From DASPJR01 sp035628505 (GTDB lineage Bacteria > Planctomycetota > SZUA-567 > H5-PLA8), in contig DASPJR010000038.1 in assembly GCA_035628505.1 (NCBI GenBank), positions 66,855 through 130,854 of the forward strand: DNA of 64,000 nt. Reading direction: 5' to 3'. The notes under the pieces are model-generated. The model had not been told where the DNA came from. It ran no database searches and saw only the letters and a program-made list of their open reading frames with translations. Below are positions 1-7,370 of the stretch, piece by piece. Numbering within the stretch: position 1 is the first letter of the stretch; every line of letters begins with the position of its first letter. Position numbers and translations under genes: made by a program.

Positions 1-1151
1 ACGCGGCCTCTCTCCCGGTCGCGGCCGGGGTGGGTGAGGGGAACTTCGTAATGGCCGATGATGCGGTTGTAAAAGTCAGCAACGTAAATGGCGCCGTCGG
101 GTCCGAGGCACATGTTTACCGGGCGGAACCAGGGATCGTCGCATTTGAGCAGGTCCGGCATTTCTTTGGCGATCCGCGTCGTGCCGCGGTCTTCAAGCTT
201 GTCACGATTGATGCGGCAAGTCATCGGGTTTCCGCAAAAAACGTTGCCGCGGAATTCTTCGGGAAACTTGTCGTCCGCATAATAAACAATTCCGCCGATC
301 GCCGTCGAGCCGTGGCTGTGATTGAGCATCGTGGGGCCGAAGCCGAGGCCGTCGTGCGGTTTTCCAAAGCTGGGATAATACGATCCGCGCAGCAGCTGGT
401 AAATCGGCGAGCTGTGGCAATCGGCCGAGTAGAGATTTCCAAGCGGATCGAAGGCCAGGCCGAAGGGATTCACCTGCCCCCATGTGTGCTGCTCCACGCG
501 CGAGCCATCCAGGCGCACGCGGAAGGTATTGCCTGAGTTCATGGTGATGCTGCTGCCGTCTTTGCCTTTCAGCGTCGTCGTGTTGTTGAAGCCGTGCGTC
601 GCATAAAGCCAGCCGTCGAAGCCGCGTTGAAAGGAACTGATCATGCCGTGCGTGTCTTTTTCATAACCAATGGGGCCATAGAGAATCTCGCGCTTGTCGG
701 CCACGCCGTCGTTATCGGTGTCCTGGAACAGCCACACGTTGGGGATGCTCATGACCACGCAGCCGCCGTGGAACGGGTAGAGGCCGATGGGGATGTTCAG
801 CCCGTCGGCAAAGCAAGTGATTTTGCGCGCCTTGCCGTCGGGTCCAAAGTCTTCGAGAACCATGACTTTGTCTTTTCCCTTGGCGTCGCCCTTCACCGGA
901 AACGGATATTCCTGCGATTGCGTCATCCACAGGCGGCCTTTGGCGTCGAACGCCAGATTCATCGGCTTGCTGATGTCAGGCTCGGCCGCGACGAGCTGAA
1001 TCTCGAATCCGGGCGGAAGGTGAAACGTCTTCGCTTCCTGCTCGGGCGTGAGCGCCGGCGTTGTCCGAACGCCCGCAGCAAAGGGGTTTTCCCCGGCGCA
1101 GACTGTTAACAGCGAGCAGAGAAGGGAAAACAGCAGGGCGCGTTTAAGCAT
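1..1151 (-). CDS. PVC-type membrane-bound dehydrogenase domain protein, 3' part beyond the window
   Basis: The frame is open from an ATG at 1151 to the left edge (383 codons, no stop), so only the N-terminal part is present. It begins with a signal peptide (MLKRALLFSLLCSLLTVCAG) and then reads LPPGFEIQLVAAEPDI, MNLAFDAKGRLWM, a beta-propeller-like series, and near the edge ADFYNRIIGHYEVPLTHPGR. These phrases are characteristic of the secreted dehydrogenase (TIGR02604-type) proteins abundant in Planctomycetes and Verrucomicrobia, which usually continue into a HEAT region and a C-type heme-binding domain. Those parts would lie outside, so heme binding cannot be judged. Substrate is unknown; such proteins are thought to be periplasmic sugar or alcohol oxidases. 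Family assignment is firm, function is inference. Confidence 0.88.
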   Translation of the reverse strand, partial: MLKRALLFSLLCSLLTVCAGENPFAAGVRTTPALTPEQEAKTFHLPPGFEIQLVAAEPDISKPMNLAFDAKGRLWMTQSQEYPFPVKGDAKGKDKVMVLEDFGPDGKARKITCFADGLNIPIGLYPFHGGCVVMSIPNVWLFQDTDNDGVADKREILYGPIGYEKDTHGMISSFQRGFDGWLYATHGFNNTTTLKGKDGSSITMNSGNTFRVRLDGSRVEQHTWGQVNPFGLAFDPLGNLYSADCHSSPIYQLLRGSYYPSFGKPHDGLGFGPTMLNHSHGSTAIGGIVYYADDKFPEEFRGNVFCGNPMTCRINRDKLEDRGTTRIAKEMPDLLKCDDPWFRPVNMCLGPDGAIYVADFYNRIIGHYEVPLTHPGRDRERGR

Positions 1152-1376
1152 GAGATCAGAAGCCTCACTTTTGATAACAAAAAATCACATCGGCCGCTTC
1201 GATATACACCGTAGCGCTGCAAAAACGAAGCTGTGAAATAGCAAGGAAAGCCCTCATACGAAAGCAGCAATCAGTTGAAGCTGCCTTCTGTGAAAAGATG
1301 ATAACATTCGCTTGGACAAGTGGGCCTGCTACAGGGTACGATACAGCATGCCGCGCGGTTTGATCAGCCTTCAGAG

Positions 1377-2114
1377 ATGAGCACCATGCAATCCCAGCGT
1401 CGCGACATGCAGCATTGGACGTACCTGCTTCCGATCTTTCTCGTTTTCGGGCTGTTTGTCTGGCTGAATTTCGATTTCTCACGAGACGCCTACGAAGAGC
1501 GCACCGCGAGCGGTCACCGCGGCGGCATTCGCCATGGCTTTCCATTCGTTCTCTGGGACAGCGGAATTGATGCCAGAGCGAGCGAAGCCGGTACCTTGAA
1601 ACTTTCCATTCGTGAATACGGCGGATGGGTCTGGAGCGGCGTGGCGCTCAATGGCGGAAGTCTGTTGCTCGCGTTGCTGGGCTCAGTGGCGTGCTCACGC
1701 GTGCTGAGGCGCGCGGCATTTCAGAAACAGCCCGATGGCGACGCGCTCGTCGCGCACGCCTGGGTTCATCCGCTGACGCCTGTTGTTCTGATGACGCTGG
1801 CCGGCACGCTGCTGTGGGTGAATCTCACGCCGGAGACCGAGATAGTTCTACGCGATAACGGCTCAATGGATTTTGAGCAAAGTCTTGGCTGGCCGCTGAC
1901 GCACTACAAGGCTCACCAGCCGCGCCTGAATGCCAGTGCGCGCCATTACACGCCTGAAGTGATCCTGGCGCATCTGCGTGCGCGCCCCGATGCCGCATTC
2001 CGCTTCGCGCACTGGTATGAAGAACGCCTGGTGGGCAACATTCTCATCGGCGTCGTCGTCGCACTTGGCGCAGCGGGCGCAACGGAACGCGCACTTAAGC
2101 GCCGAGAATCCTGA
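1377..2114 (+). CDS. Hypothetical multi-pass membrane protein
   Basis: About 245 residues of unrecognised family. I chose the ATG at 1377; the open frame extends 19 codons upstream and another ATG lies at 1386, with no convincing ribosome binding site at any of them. Hydrophobic segments are visible near the N-terminus (YLLPIFLVFGLFVWLNF), around residue 90 (SLLLALLGSVA), around residue 125 (VVLMTLAGTLLWV) and at the C-terminus (LIGVVVALGAAGA), giving three or four membrane passes. It lies upstream of another unknown membrane protein on the same strand, 91 bases away. The frame is supported by length and base composition, but I can offer no function. Confidence 0.6.
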   Translation: MSTMQSQRRDMQHWTYLLPIFLVFGLFVWLNFDFSRDAYEERTASGHRGGIRHGFPFVLWDSGIDARASEAGTLKLSIREYGGWVWSGVALNGGSLLLALLGSVACSRVLRRAAFQKQPDGDALVAHAWVHPLTPVVLMTLAGTLLWVNLTPETEIVLRDNGSMDFEQSLGWPLTHYKAHQPRLNASARHYTPEVILAHLRARPDAAFRFAHWYEERLVGNILIGVVVALGAAGATERALKRRES

Positions 2115-2205
2115 CCCAAACTGCGCGCCGGCCTCTAGCATTTTTTCATTGCACATGTGTAATGTGTGGCGGCTGCACGACTGTGTGTGGTAGGGTTCAC
2201 TCGAT

Positions 2206-3786
2206 ATGAGTGATCCCACCGTTGCTTCGCCTGCAAATGCAATTGGACGCAGTGCCCTGCTGGTTCACAGCATAGGCATTCTTGCCTTCGTTATTGCCGC
2301 CGTAATCCTGGGGCTCCAGCGCAATAGTGTCGACGACCTTGTCTTTGTAGGCGTCGCGCTCGCCACAGCGTTCGCCACCTATTGCTGGTCCGGGCTGCTT
2401 TCCATACAGGCGCTTCGAGGCGGAGCGACCAGCCGTGTGCCTGTGTGTCTTATTATCGTGCTCCCAATCGAAGCGGCCGGCGTGCTGCTCTGGCTGGCGT
2501 TCGCGGCGCGAACGTTGACAACCTGGCGTCTTCGCGAATGGTTCAGCGATACGGCGATGCCGGTAATTGCTGGCGTCTTTCTGCTGGCGTTCGTGCTCGC
2601 GCTGCCTGTTTCGATCTGGCTGGACCGGCGCGAAAACAGGCGCCGTTCCACCGGAACAGAAGCCTGGAATGCGCGTGAGCGCTGGGGCTACAGGATACGC
2701 TGGCAGGTGCGGCTGGTGGCGCTGCTGAGCTTTATTTTGCTTCCTTTCCCGCTCTTCGTTTACAGCGCGTGCACACTTCGCATTCGCTATTACGGCAGTG
2801 AAAGCCCGTGGCGCAGGACGGTTATCGATATGACGCCGCGCTTTGTCAGCGAAGCTTCTGCGGAAGTGCTGTCGTGGCCGGCGCACCCCAAAGTCGTTGA
2901 CGTCTACGGCGATGTACTGCGCAGCGGGCGTGTCTCGCCGGAGCGTTTAAAGACTGAGCTGAATACGTCAAAACTCTGGGCAATTCGCGAGGATGCATTC
3001 ACTGGTTTGACAAAGACGGACCCTGAGGCTGCGCTTGATTATGCGCGCCGCGGCGGGCAGGGAAAGATTCCGATGCCATTCTGGATGCTGAACAATGTAG
3101 GCCGTTACTTCGGCAGAAAAGCACCCGCGCACGAAATCGAACCCTTTCTGGAGCCCGTTGCATCGTCAACTGTTCCATACAATTTTCACATGAACATCTT
3201 GGCAGTGGCCTTTCGTTGTCGTCGCCACGAGTTTATTTCCAAGTTCGATGCTCTCGTTCAAAATAAGTGGGCACTTCAGGCGGACTCGGCCCAACTTTAT
3301 GCGCGGTACATGCCGCCGGCGCGTTCCGAAGCGCTTTTCCCGGCACTATTATCAGAAGACGCGAATGCAGCAATGCTGCCCGGGATCATCGACGCAATAC
3401 GCGGAATTCCTGATTACGGGGTACAACTGAGAATCGTGAGCAACGCCTTTGAGAAGGGCACAGTACAATCGCCCCTTATCGTACTGCTAGCGTTGCAGGG
3501 TTACGGTGGACTGGAAACCGCCGCGCCCGCCGACCGCAAGCGCGCAGCTCTGGCCATCGCTCCTTGCTTGGACTCCGAAGATTATGAAGTGCGCAAAAGC
3601 GCCTGGTTCGCGCTGGCGAACATTTTGAACGTTCCATACACGCTGGATAAAGACGAGCTGAACCGGCCCTGGACTGCCGGTGCTGGCCTTGAAAAGGACG
3701 AGGCCGTTGTGTCGATCCGCGAGAAGGTAAAAAGTTCGATCAACTTGCCCAGCACCGTCAGTGCTAATCAAGACGGAAGTAATTAA
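2206..3786 (+). CDS. Hypothetical membrane protein with helical-repeat C-terminal region
   Basis: The protein is 526 residues long. The first 200 contain about five hydrophobic segments (for example GILAFVIAAVILGL, VCLIIVLPIEAAGVLLWLAF, VIAGVFLLAFVLALPVSIWL, LVALLSFILLPFPLFVY). The remaining 320 are soluble and alpha-helical in character, with spaced motifs such as DYEVRKSAWFALANIL near residue 465 that look like HEAT or Armadillo repeats. The large soluble part may be a protein-binding scaffold on one face of the membrane. It follows the membrane protein ending at 2114 and may share its transcript. No family is recognised and no enzyme motif is seen. Confidence 0.7.
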   Translation: MSDPTVASPANAIGRSALLVHSIGILAFVIAAVILGLQRNSVDDLVFVGVALATAFATYCWSGLLSIQALRGGATSRVPVCLIIVLPIEAAGVLLWLAFAARTLTTWRLREWFSDTAMPVIAGVFLLAFVLALPVSIWLDRRENRRRSTGTEAWNARERWGYRIRWQVRLVALLSFILLPFPLFVYSACTLRIRYYGSESPWRRTVIDMTPRFVSEASAEVLSWPAHPKVVDVYGDVLRSGRVSPERLKTELNTSKLWAIREDAFTGLTKTDPEAALDYARRGGQGKIPMPFWMLNNVGRYFGRKAPAHEIEPFLEPVASSTVPYNFHMNILAVAFRCRRHEFISKFDALVQNKWALQADSAQLYARYMPPARSEALFPALLSEDANAAMLPGIIDAIRGIPDYGVQLRIVSNAFEKGTVQSPLIVLLALQGYGGLETAAPADRKRAALAIAPCLDSEDYEVRKSAWFALANILNVPYTLDKDELNRPWTAGAGLEKDEAVVSIREKVKSSINLPSTVSANQDGSN

Positions 3787-3875
3787 AGAACGTCAGCCAC
3801 TTCCCCGTCTGCGCCCGCGCCACGAGAGGGTACTCGCAGGCTGCATACCTGCGCTATATTCAGGCACTCGCGACT

Positions 3876-5042
3876 TTACACAAGCGGGTGCTTGCGTTCG
3901 GCGAGAGGGAACGGCACACGGGCGCCTTTCAGGTGTGAAGCGTAGACGGCCATGATCATCTCGAGCGTTCTGCGTGCGTGATAGATGCTGCCGGCGGATT
4001 CGCCACCACCTTCGATCTCGCGGAGCCACTCCTTTACGAGCGCGCGGTTGGCGCCGTCGAAGCCTTTCAAACCATCGCACTCGTTTGGCGGTGATCCCGG
4101 CAGAGGCTGCCAGCTTGCGCCGCTCTTGCCCGGGTGCCACGCCGGATCATTCAGCCAGAAAATCTGTGCGTTCACGTCGATGATGAACTGCGCCACGCCT
4201 TTTGAACCGTACACGACGCACTGAAACGCGTCTTTCGTTTTGCGCGCTTTCTGCGAATCGAAGAATCCCTGCACGCCATTGGCGAATGCGTAGGTCGCGT
4301 GAATCGTGTCTCCGGCGACCGGACCCAGCGGCTCGGTCGCGGCGCGCGCGTCTTCGCGCGTGATGTCCTTTCCGTTCTGCGTTACACGCGCCGAACACCA
4401 CTGTGGCTCACCACAGAACAGGCGCATGAGATACAGGCAGTGCGTGCCGAGGACCATAAGATCTTCGCCGCCGGCGCGGTGATCTTCCTTGCCGCGCGTG
4501 CGCACTTCGAGGATCTCGCCGAGCAGGCCGTCATCGACGCTTTTCTTGAGATGCAGAATCGCGGGCACGAGCCGCATGTGATGGCCGACGGCGATCTTGA
4601 TCTTGTGTTTCTCGGCGACGGCAATGATCGCGTCCGCTTCTTCGAGCGACTCGGCGATCGGCTTTTCCATGAACACATGCGCGCCGGATTCAGCGATGGC
4701 CGTGATCATCTCCAGGCGTTTTTCGACCCAGCGCATGCCCAGTGAGACCAGCTGCGGTTTCTCTTTCTCGAGCATCTCGCGGTAGTCTGCGTATGCGCGC
4801 TGAGCGCCCGTCCGCTTAAGCGCCGCATCGCGTCCTTTTTCATTCGGATCCGCGACCGCCGCGACGGTGATGTTCGAAAAGCCCTGGAACGCTTTGTCGA
4901 GGCCGTGGCCGTAATTGCCGCGTCCGGTATGGCCGATTACACAGGCTTTGTACGTCTTCTCGTCGGCGGCGGCAAAGCGCGCGGCGAGCGCGCCAGCAGC
5001 ACCGGCTGCAAGCGCATGACGGCGTGAATACAGGCGTGGCAT
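3876..5042 (-). CDS. Tat-exported Gfo/Idh/MocA family oxidoreductase
   Basis: This 388-residue protein starts with RRHALAAGAAGALAARFAAA, a twin-arginine-type signal, so export to the periplasm in folded form is likely. The Rossmann domain follows (ACVIGHTGRGNYG near residue 33, AAVADPNEKGR near 60), then the family hallmark EKPIAES near residue 125 containing the conserved lysine, and AVGHHMRLVPA near 150. The C-terminal half carries the alpha/beta substrate domain. Family members use NAD(P) to oxidise or reduce sugars and related polyols. Exported Gfo/Idh/MocA proteins are numerous in PVC bacteria and often act with DUF1080 proteins, one of which is at 10196, but nothing here proves a partnership. 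The substrate cannot be read from the sequence. Confidence 0.88.
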   Translation of the reverse strand: MPRLYSRRHALAAGAAGALAARFAAADEKTYKACVIGHTGRGNYGHGLDKAFQGFSNITVAAVADPNEKGRDAALKRTGAQRAYADYREMLEKEKPQLVSLGMRWVEKRLEMITAIAESGAHVFMEKPIAESLEEADAIIAVAEKHKIKIAVGHHMRLVPAILHLKKSVDDGLLGEILEVRTRGKEDHRAGGEDLMVLGTHCLYLMRLFCGEPQWCSARVTQNGKDITREDARAATEPLGPVAGDTIHATYAFANGVQGFFDSQKARKTKDAFQCVVYGSKGVAQFIIDVNAQIFWLNDPAWHPGKSGASWQPLPGSPPNECDGLKGFDGANRALVKEWLREIEGGGESAGSIYHARRTLEMIMAVYASHLKGARVPFPLAERKHPLV

Positions 5043-5207
5043 AAAAAGCTCCGGTGATGCGCGTACGCTATTTTGCGGTGCGCTGGAGCGAAAGCAACCA
5101 CCTGCAGTTACGCGAACTGAATTCTGAAAAGATTCTGCGCAATAAATGCGCGGCTCACGCGTCCCTATATTAGGGTACAGTTTGGAGCGGTAAATTTTGG
5201 CTGCACG

Positions 5208-5309
5208 TGTGCACTTTTTTACAGATTTCTGCCTCGGTCGAAAGCATCTCGTCGGGCAGAAGGGTTGAGCCCGCTTTGCACGTCAACAGCATGTGCAACT
5301 TTTTACAGA
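5208..5309 (+). promoter_or_regulatory. Pair of operator-like repeats upstream of the aromatic leader promoter
   Basis: TGTGCACTTTTTTACAGA (5208-5225) and TGTGCAACTTTTTACAGA (5292-5309) match at 16 of 18 positions and start 84 bases apart, close to eight helical turns. Each can be read as an imperfect dyad, TGTGCA-N4-TTTACA. The second copy ends about 20 bases before the -35 box at 5330. They could bind a regulator of the leader/DAHP synthase transcript. The half-site recalls the proteobacterial TyrR box, but the spacing differs and no TyrR-like gene is in the window. The rest of 5043-5330 shows nothing else I can name. Confidence 0.3.
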
Positions 5310-5329
5310 AGTTGGCTGTGAAGTTTTTG

Positions 5330-5358
5330 TTGACGCCGCTTGCGGGCCGGTGTAATAG
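5330..5358 (+). promoter_or_regulatory. Sigma-70 type promoter of the aromatic leader
   Basis: A -35 box TTGACG (5330-5335) and a -10 box TAATAG (5353-5358) are separated by 17 bases, the optimal spacing. Transcription would start near 5365, about 20 bases before the leader peptide start codon. The position directly in front of a leader peptide and intrinsic terminator supports a real promoter. Confidence 0.7.
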
Positions 5359-5384
5359 TATGCAGACGTACAAAGGATTGACAC

Positions 5385-5459
5385 ATGCAGCTGAACGGTT
5401 ACTTTTACGCGTTCTTTACCTTTCCCTGGCGGCTGCCAGGGCTGAGGGAAGCTGCGTAA
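5385..5459 (+). CDS. Aromatic amino acid leader peptide (attenuation), 24 residues
   Basis: ATG at 5385 is preceded by a strong ribosome binding site AAAGGA (5372-5377, 7-base spacer) and the frame ends with TAA at 5457-5459. Residues 6-15 read YFYAFFTFPW: two Tyr, four Phe and one Trp in ten positions. This closely resembles the E. coli pheA leader peptide core (FFFAFFFTFP). The peptide itself probably has no function after translation: ribosome progress across its aromatic codons would report the charging of tRNA-Phe, -Tyr and -Trp to the downstream attenuator. It lies between a good promoter and a strong intrinsic terminator, upstream of a DAHP synthase gene. Similarity to PheL is from memory of that peptide, not from a search. 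Confidence 0.8.
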   Translation: MQLNGYFYAFFTFPWRLPGLREAA

Positions 5460-5521
5460 ACGTAAGCCGTGAAACGTTGAAGCTGACCCGAAGCCCTGAG
5501 GAGACTCAGGGCTTTCTTTTT
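5424..5521 (+). promoter_or_regulatory. Four-segment transcription attenuator controlling the DAHP synthase transcript
   Basis: Four segments can be paired by eye. Segment 1 CCCTGG (5424-5429, inside the leader coding region just after the aromatic codons) pairs with segment 2 CCAGGG (5436-5441). Segment 2, read as CAGGGCT (5437-5443), can instead pair with segment 3 AGCCCTG (5492-5498) as antiterminator. Segment 3 as AAGCCCTGAG (5491-5500) pairs with segment 4 CTCAGGGCTT (5505-5514) as terminator. A ribosome stalled at the Phe/Tyr/Trp codons would cover segment 1 and favour 2:3 (read-through). One reaching the stop codon at 5457 would cover segment 2 and favour 3:4 (termination). Bases 5450-5484 can form a further hairpin (AGCT and AACGT against ACGTT and AGCT) that brings 2 and 3 together. 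The pairing is seen directly; the switching mechanism is inferred from the trp/phe/his attenuator paradigm. Confidence 0.78.
5491..5521 (+). terminator. Intrinsic terminator of the attenuator
   Basis: A perfect 10-bp stem AAGCCCTGAG/CTCAGGGCTT closes a GAGA tetraloop (GNRA type) and is followed by TCTTTTT. This is the strongest terminator on the plus strand in the window, and it lies upstream of coding sequence rather than after a gene, as expected for an attenuator. Confidence 0.9.
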
Positions 5522-5523
5522 GT

Positions 5524-6046
5524 CTCACGCAAAGACGCGAAGGCGCAAAGAAAGAAAAGAAGGGAAGAAAAATAGGAGCAGAACCGACGATGACAGAGAA
5601 TGAACTTTCAAAAGTCATCGTCGACGCTGCGTACAAAGTTCATACGGCACTCGGACCGGGGTTGCTGGAATCTGCTTACCACGGCGCATTGCTCTATGAA
5701 CTGCGTAAACGAAAACTGAAGGTCCAGACTAAGGTTCAGTTGCCGGTACGGTACGAGGAAGTGGATCTGGGAATCGGCTACGAAATGGACTTGCTGGTAG
5801 AAGACCTGGTTGTTGTTGAGTTGAAGGCCGTTGAGGAGATCCATCCAGTTCACAAACGGCAACTTTTCACGTACTTGAAATTGTCCGGGAAAAGATTGGG
5901 ACTACTGATCAACTTCGGCGATGTCTTGATTAAAGATGGAATCTCAAGAGTGGTGAATGGATTGAAGGAGTGACGCAGCCGCGACGGAACATGAAGAAAT
6001 CCTTTGTTTCTTTCAGTTCTTTGCGACTTTGCGTCTTTGCGTGAGA
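5524..6046 (+). mobile_element. Inverted-repeat-bounded cassette carrying the GxxExxY gene
   Basis: The left arm at 5524-5559 (starting CTCACGCAAAGACGCGAAGG) and the right arm at about 6011-6046, read on the other strand (starting CTCACGCAAAGACGCAAAGT), match at about 30 of 36 positions. They bracket one small gene. Removing the cassette would put the attenuator T-tract about 15 bases from the DAHP synthase start with its AGGA site intact, so the cassette appears to have been inserted between control region and gene. No transposase is present; the element would be non-autonomous or spread by recombination. Mobility is inference; the repeats and arrangement are visible. Confidence 0.55.
5590..5973 (+). 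CDS. GxxExxY family protein
   Basis: This 127-residue protein carries GLLESAY at residues 24-30, matching the family-defining G-x-x-E-x-x-Y motif, followed by LYELRKRKLKV and later YEMDLLVEDLVVVELKAVEEI around residues 59-80. D-x-x-V-x-E-x-K patterns of this kind are typical of PD-(D/E)XK nuclease folds, to which GxxExxY proteins (PF13366-like) are related. The biological role of the family is unknown. The gene lies inside a pair of inverted dispersed repeats and between an aromatic attenuator and the DAHP synthase gene, so it would now be transcribed under aromatic control. Length is normal for the family and the start ATG is the first in frame. Confidence 0.88.
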   Translation: MTENELSKVIVDAAYKVHTALGPGLLESAYHGALLYELRKRKLKVQTKVQLPVRYEEVDLGIGYEMDLLVEDLVVVELKAVEEIHPVHKRQLFTYLKLSGKRLGLLINFGDVLIKDGISRVVNGLKE

Positions 6047-6058
6047 TAGGAACCAAAG

Positions 6059-7135
6059 ATGTCAGAGCATGAAAAGATTGATGATCGGAATGTTACGGAG
6101 GTGACTCCCTTGATTGCCCCGCGCGCAGTGAAGGCCAGGCTCCCCATTTCGCCGCGAGCTGAAGAGCTTGTCGTCGAGACGCGGCATGCGATCCGCGACA
6201 TCATCCACGGCCGCGACATGCAGCGTCTGCTGGTCGTCATCGGACCGTGCTCCATCCACGACCCCGAAGCCGCCTTCGACTATGCGCAGCGCCTCAAGCG
6301 CGTCGCTGACAAGACGAAGGATCAGCTCGTCATCGTCATGCGCACCTATTTTGAGAAACCCCGCACCACCGTTGGCTGGAAAGGTCTGATCAACGATCCG
6401 CATCTCGACGGCACCTGCGACATCGCCACGGGCCTTGAGATTGCCCGCAAGCTGCTCCTGAGGATTAATGATTTCGGCATGCCCTGCGCAACGGAGATGC
6501 TCGATCCCGTGACGCCGCAGTACATTTCCGATCTCGTGAGCTGGGTCGCCATTGGCGCGCGCACGACCGAGAGCCAGACGCACCGCGAGATGGCCAGCGG
6601 CCTGTCGATGCCGGTCGGCTTCAAGAACGGAACTGACGGCGGGCTGCAGGTCGCGCTGAACGCGATGATCTCCGCGCGCCATCCGCACAGTTTCCTCGGC
6701 ATCAACGGCGACGGCATCACCTCCGTTGTGAAGACCGTCGGCAATCCCGACCGCCACATCGTCCTGCGCGGCGGCGGCGGCAAGACCAACTACGGCCCGG
6801 CTGATATCGCCAAGGCCGCGTCGCTCGTGGCTGAAGAAGGCATCGTGCGACCGGTCATGGTGGACTGCTCGCACGGCAACGCCAACAAGGATCACACCAA
6901 ACAGGGCGCTGTCTGCCGCGAAGTGGCGCGCCAGCTGCGCGAAGGCCAGCCGGCGATTATGGGCGTGATGCTCGAAAGCAATTTGAAGCCCGGCAACCAG
7001 GCGTGGAAGGAAGGCGCGAAGCTCGAATACGGCTGCTCGATCACCGACGCCTGCATCGGCTGGGAGGAAACCGAGTCGCTGCTGCTGGATATTTCCGCAG
7101 CCGTCAGGCATAAAGAAATGCAGACGGCGAAGTGA
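6059..7135 (+). CDS. aroF: 3-deoxy-7-phosphoheptulonate (DAHP) synthase, class I alpha type
   Basis: The 358-residue protein condenses phosphoenolpyruvate and erythrose 4-phosphate to DAHP, the first committed step of aromatic biosynthesis, in the cytoplasm. It resembles E. coli AroF/AroG/AroH along its whole length. VVIGPCSIHD near residue 60 holds the metal-binding Cys, GARTTESQTHREMASG near 165, GFKNGTDG near 187 and DCSHGNANKDH near 270 holds the metal-binding His; the Glu in VMLESN and Asp in SITDAC complete the set. Which amino acid inhibits it cannot be told, so aroF is used loosely for the family. The start follows AGGA with about 7 bases spacing. An aromatic leader-peptide attenuator lies 538 bases upstream, separated only by the GxxExxY cassette, indicating control by aromatic aminoacyl-tRNA charging. 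Confidence 0.95.
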   Translation: MSEHEKIDDRNVTEVTPLIAPRAVKARLPISPRAEELVVETRHAIRDIIHGRDMQRLLVVIGPCSIHDPEAAFDYAQRLKRVADKTKDQLVIVMRTYFEKPRTTVGWKGLINDPHLDGTCDIATGLEIARKLLLRINDFGMPCATEMLDPVTPQYISDLVSWVAIGARTTESQTHREMASGLSMPVGFKNGTDGGLQVALNAMISARHPHSFLGINGDGITSVVKTVGNPDRHIVLRGGGGKTNYGPADIAKAASLVAEEGIVRPVMVDCSHGNANKDHTKQGAVCREVARQLREGQPAIMGVMLESNLKPGNQAWKEGAKLEYGCSITDACIGWEETESLLLDISAAVRHKEMQTAK

Positions 7136-7149
7136 ACCAACGGAACACG

Positions 7150-7349
7150 ACGAACTGAACACGACTTCAACACAGAGGCACAGAGAACACGGAGGACACA
7201 GAGAACGGCTTTTTTAAAGAGCCGCAGATGTACGCAGATAAACGCAGAGGCGTTGACTATCAGCGTTATCCGCGTTCATCGGGAGTTTATAAAAGGTTGT
7301 TCTCTGTGCTCTCTGTGACCTCTGTGTCTCTGTGTTGAAGTCGTGTTTA
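7150..7349. repeat. Inverted pair of CACAGAG-type dispersed repeats between aroF and trmB
   Basis: The left arm (about 7158-7204) is built of ACACAGAGGCACAGAGAACACGG-like units preceded by ACACGACTTCA. The right arm (7301-7349) reads the same on the opposite strand, ending in GTTGAAGTCGTGTTTAGAAC. The roughly 95 bases between them hold no gene, only another low-complexity stretch (CAGATAAACGCAGAGGCG). A third copy of the right arm is at 57200-57251. Similar units are widespread in intergenic regions of PVC genomes. Confidence 0.75.
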
Positions 7350-7370
7350 GAACCAAGGCCAACTCGAAAA

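Noticed and set aside
5379..5410. Second promoter-like TTGACA at 5379
   Set aside because: It lies between the ribosome binding site and start codon of the leader peptide, and no -10 box is found at suitable distance.
5365..5521. Considered as a 6S-like or other free small RNA
   Set aside because: The ORF with good ribosome binding site and aromatic codons, together with the alternative pairings, fits an attenuator leader better; the terminated leader would still be visible as a short RNA.
6062..7162. Minus-strand open frame of 366 codons
   Set aside because: Antisense to the DAHP synthase gene and into repeat sequence; the plus-strand product has full family motifs.
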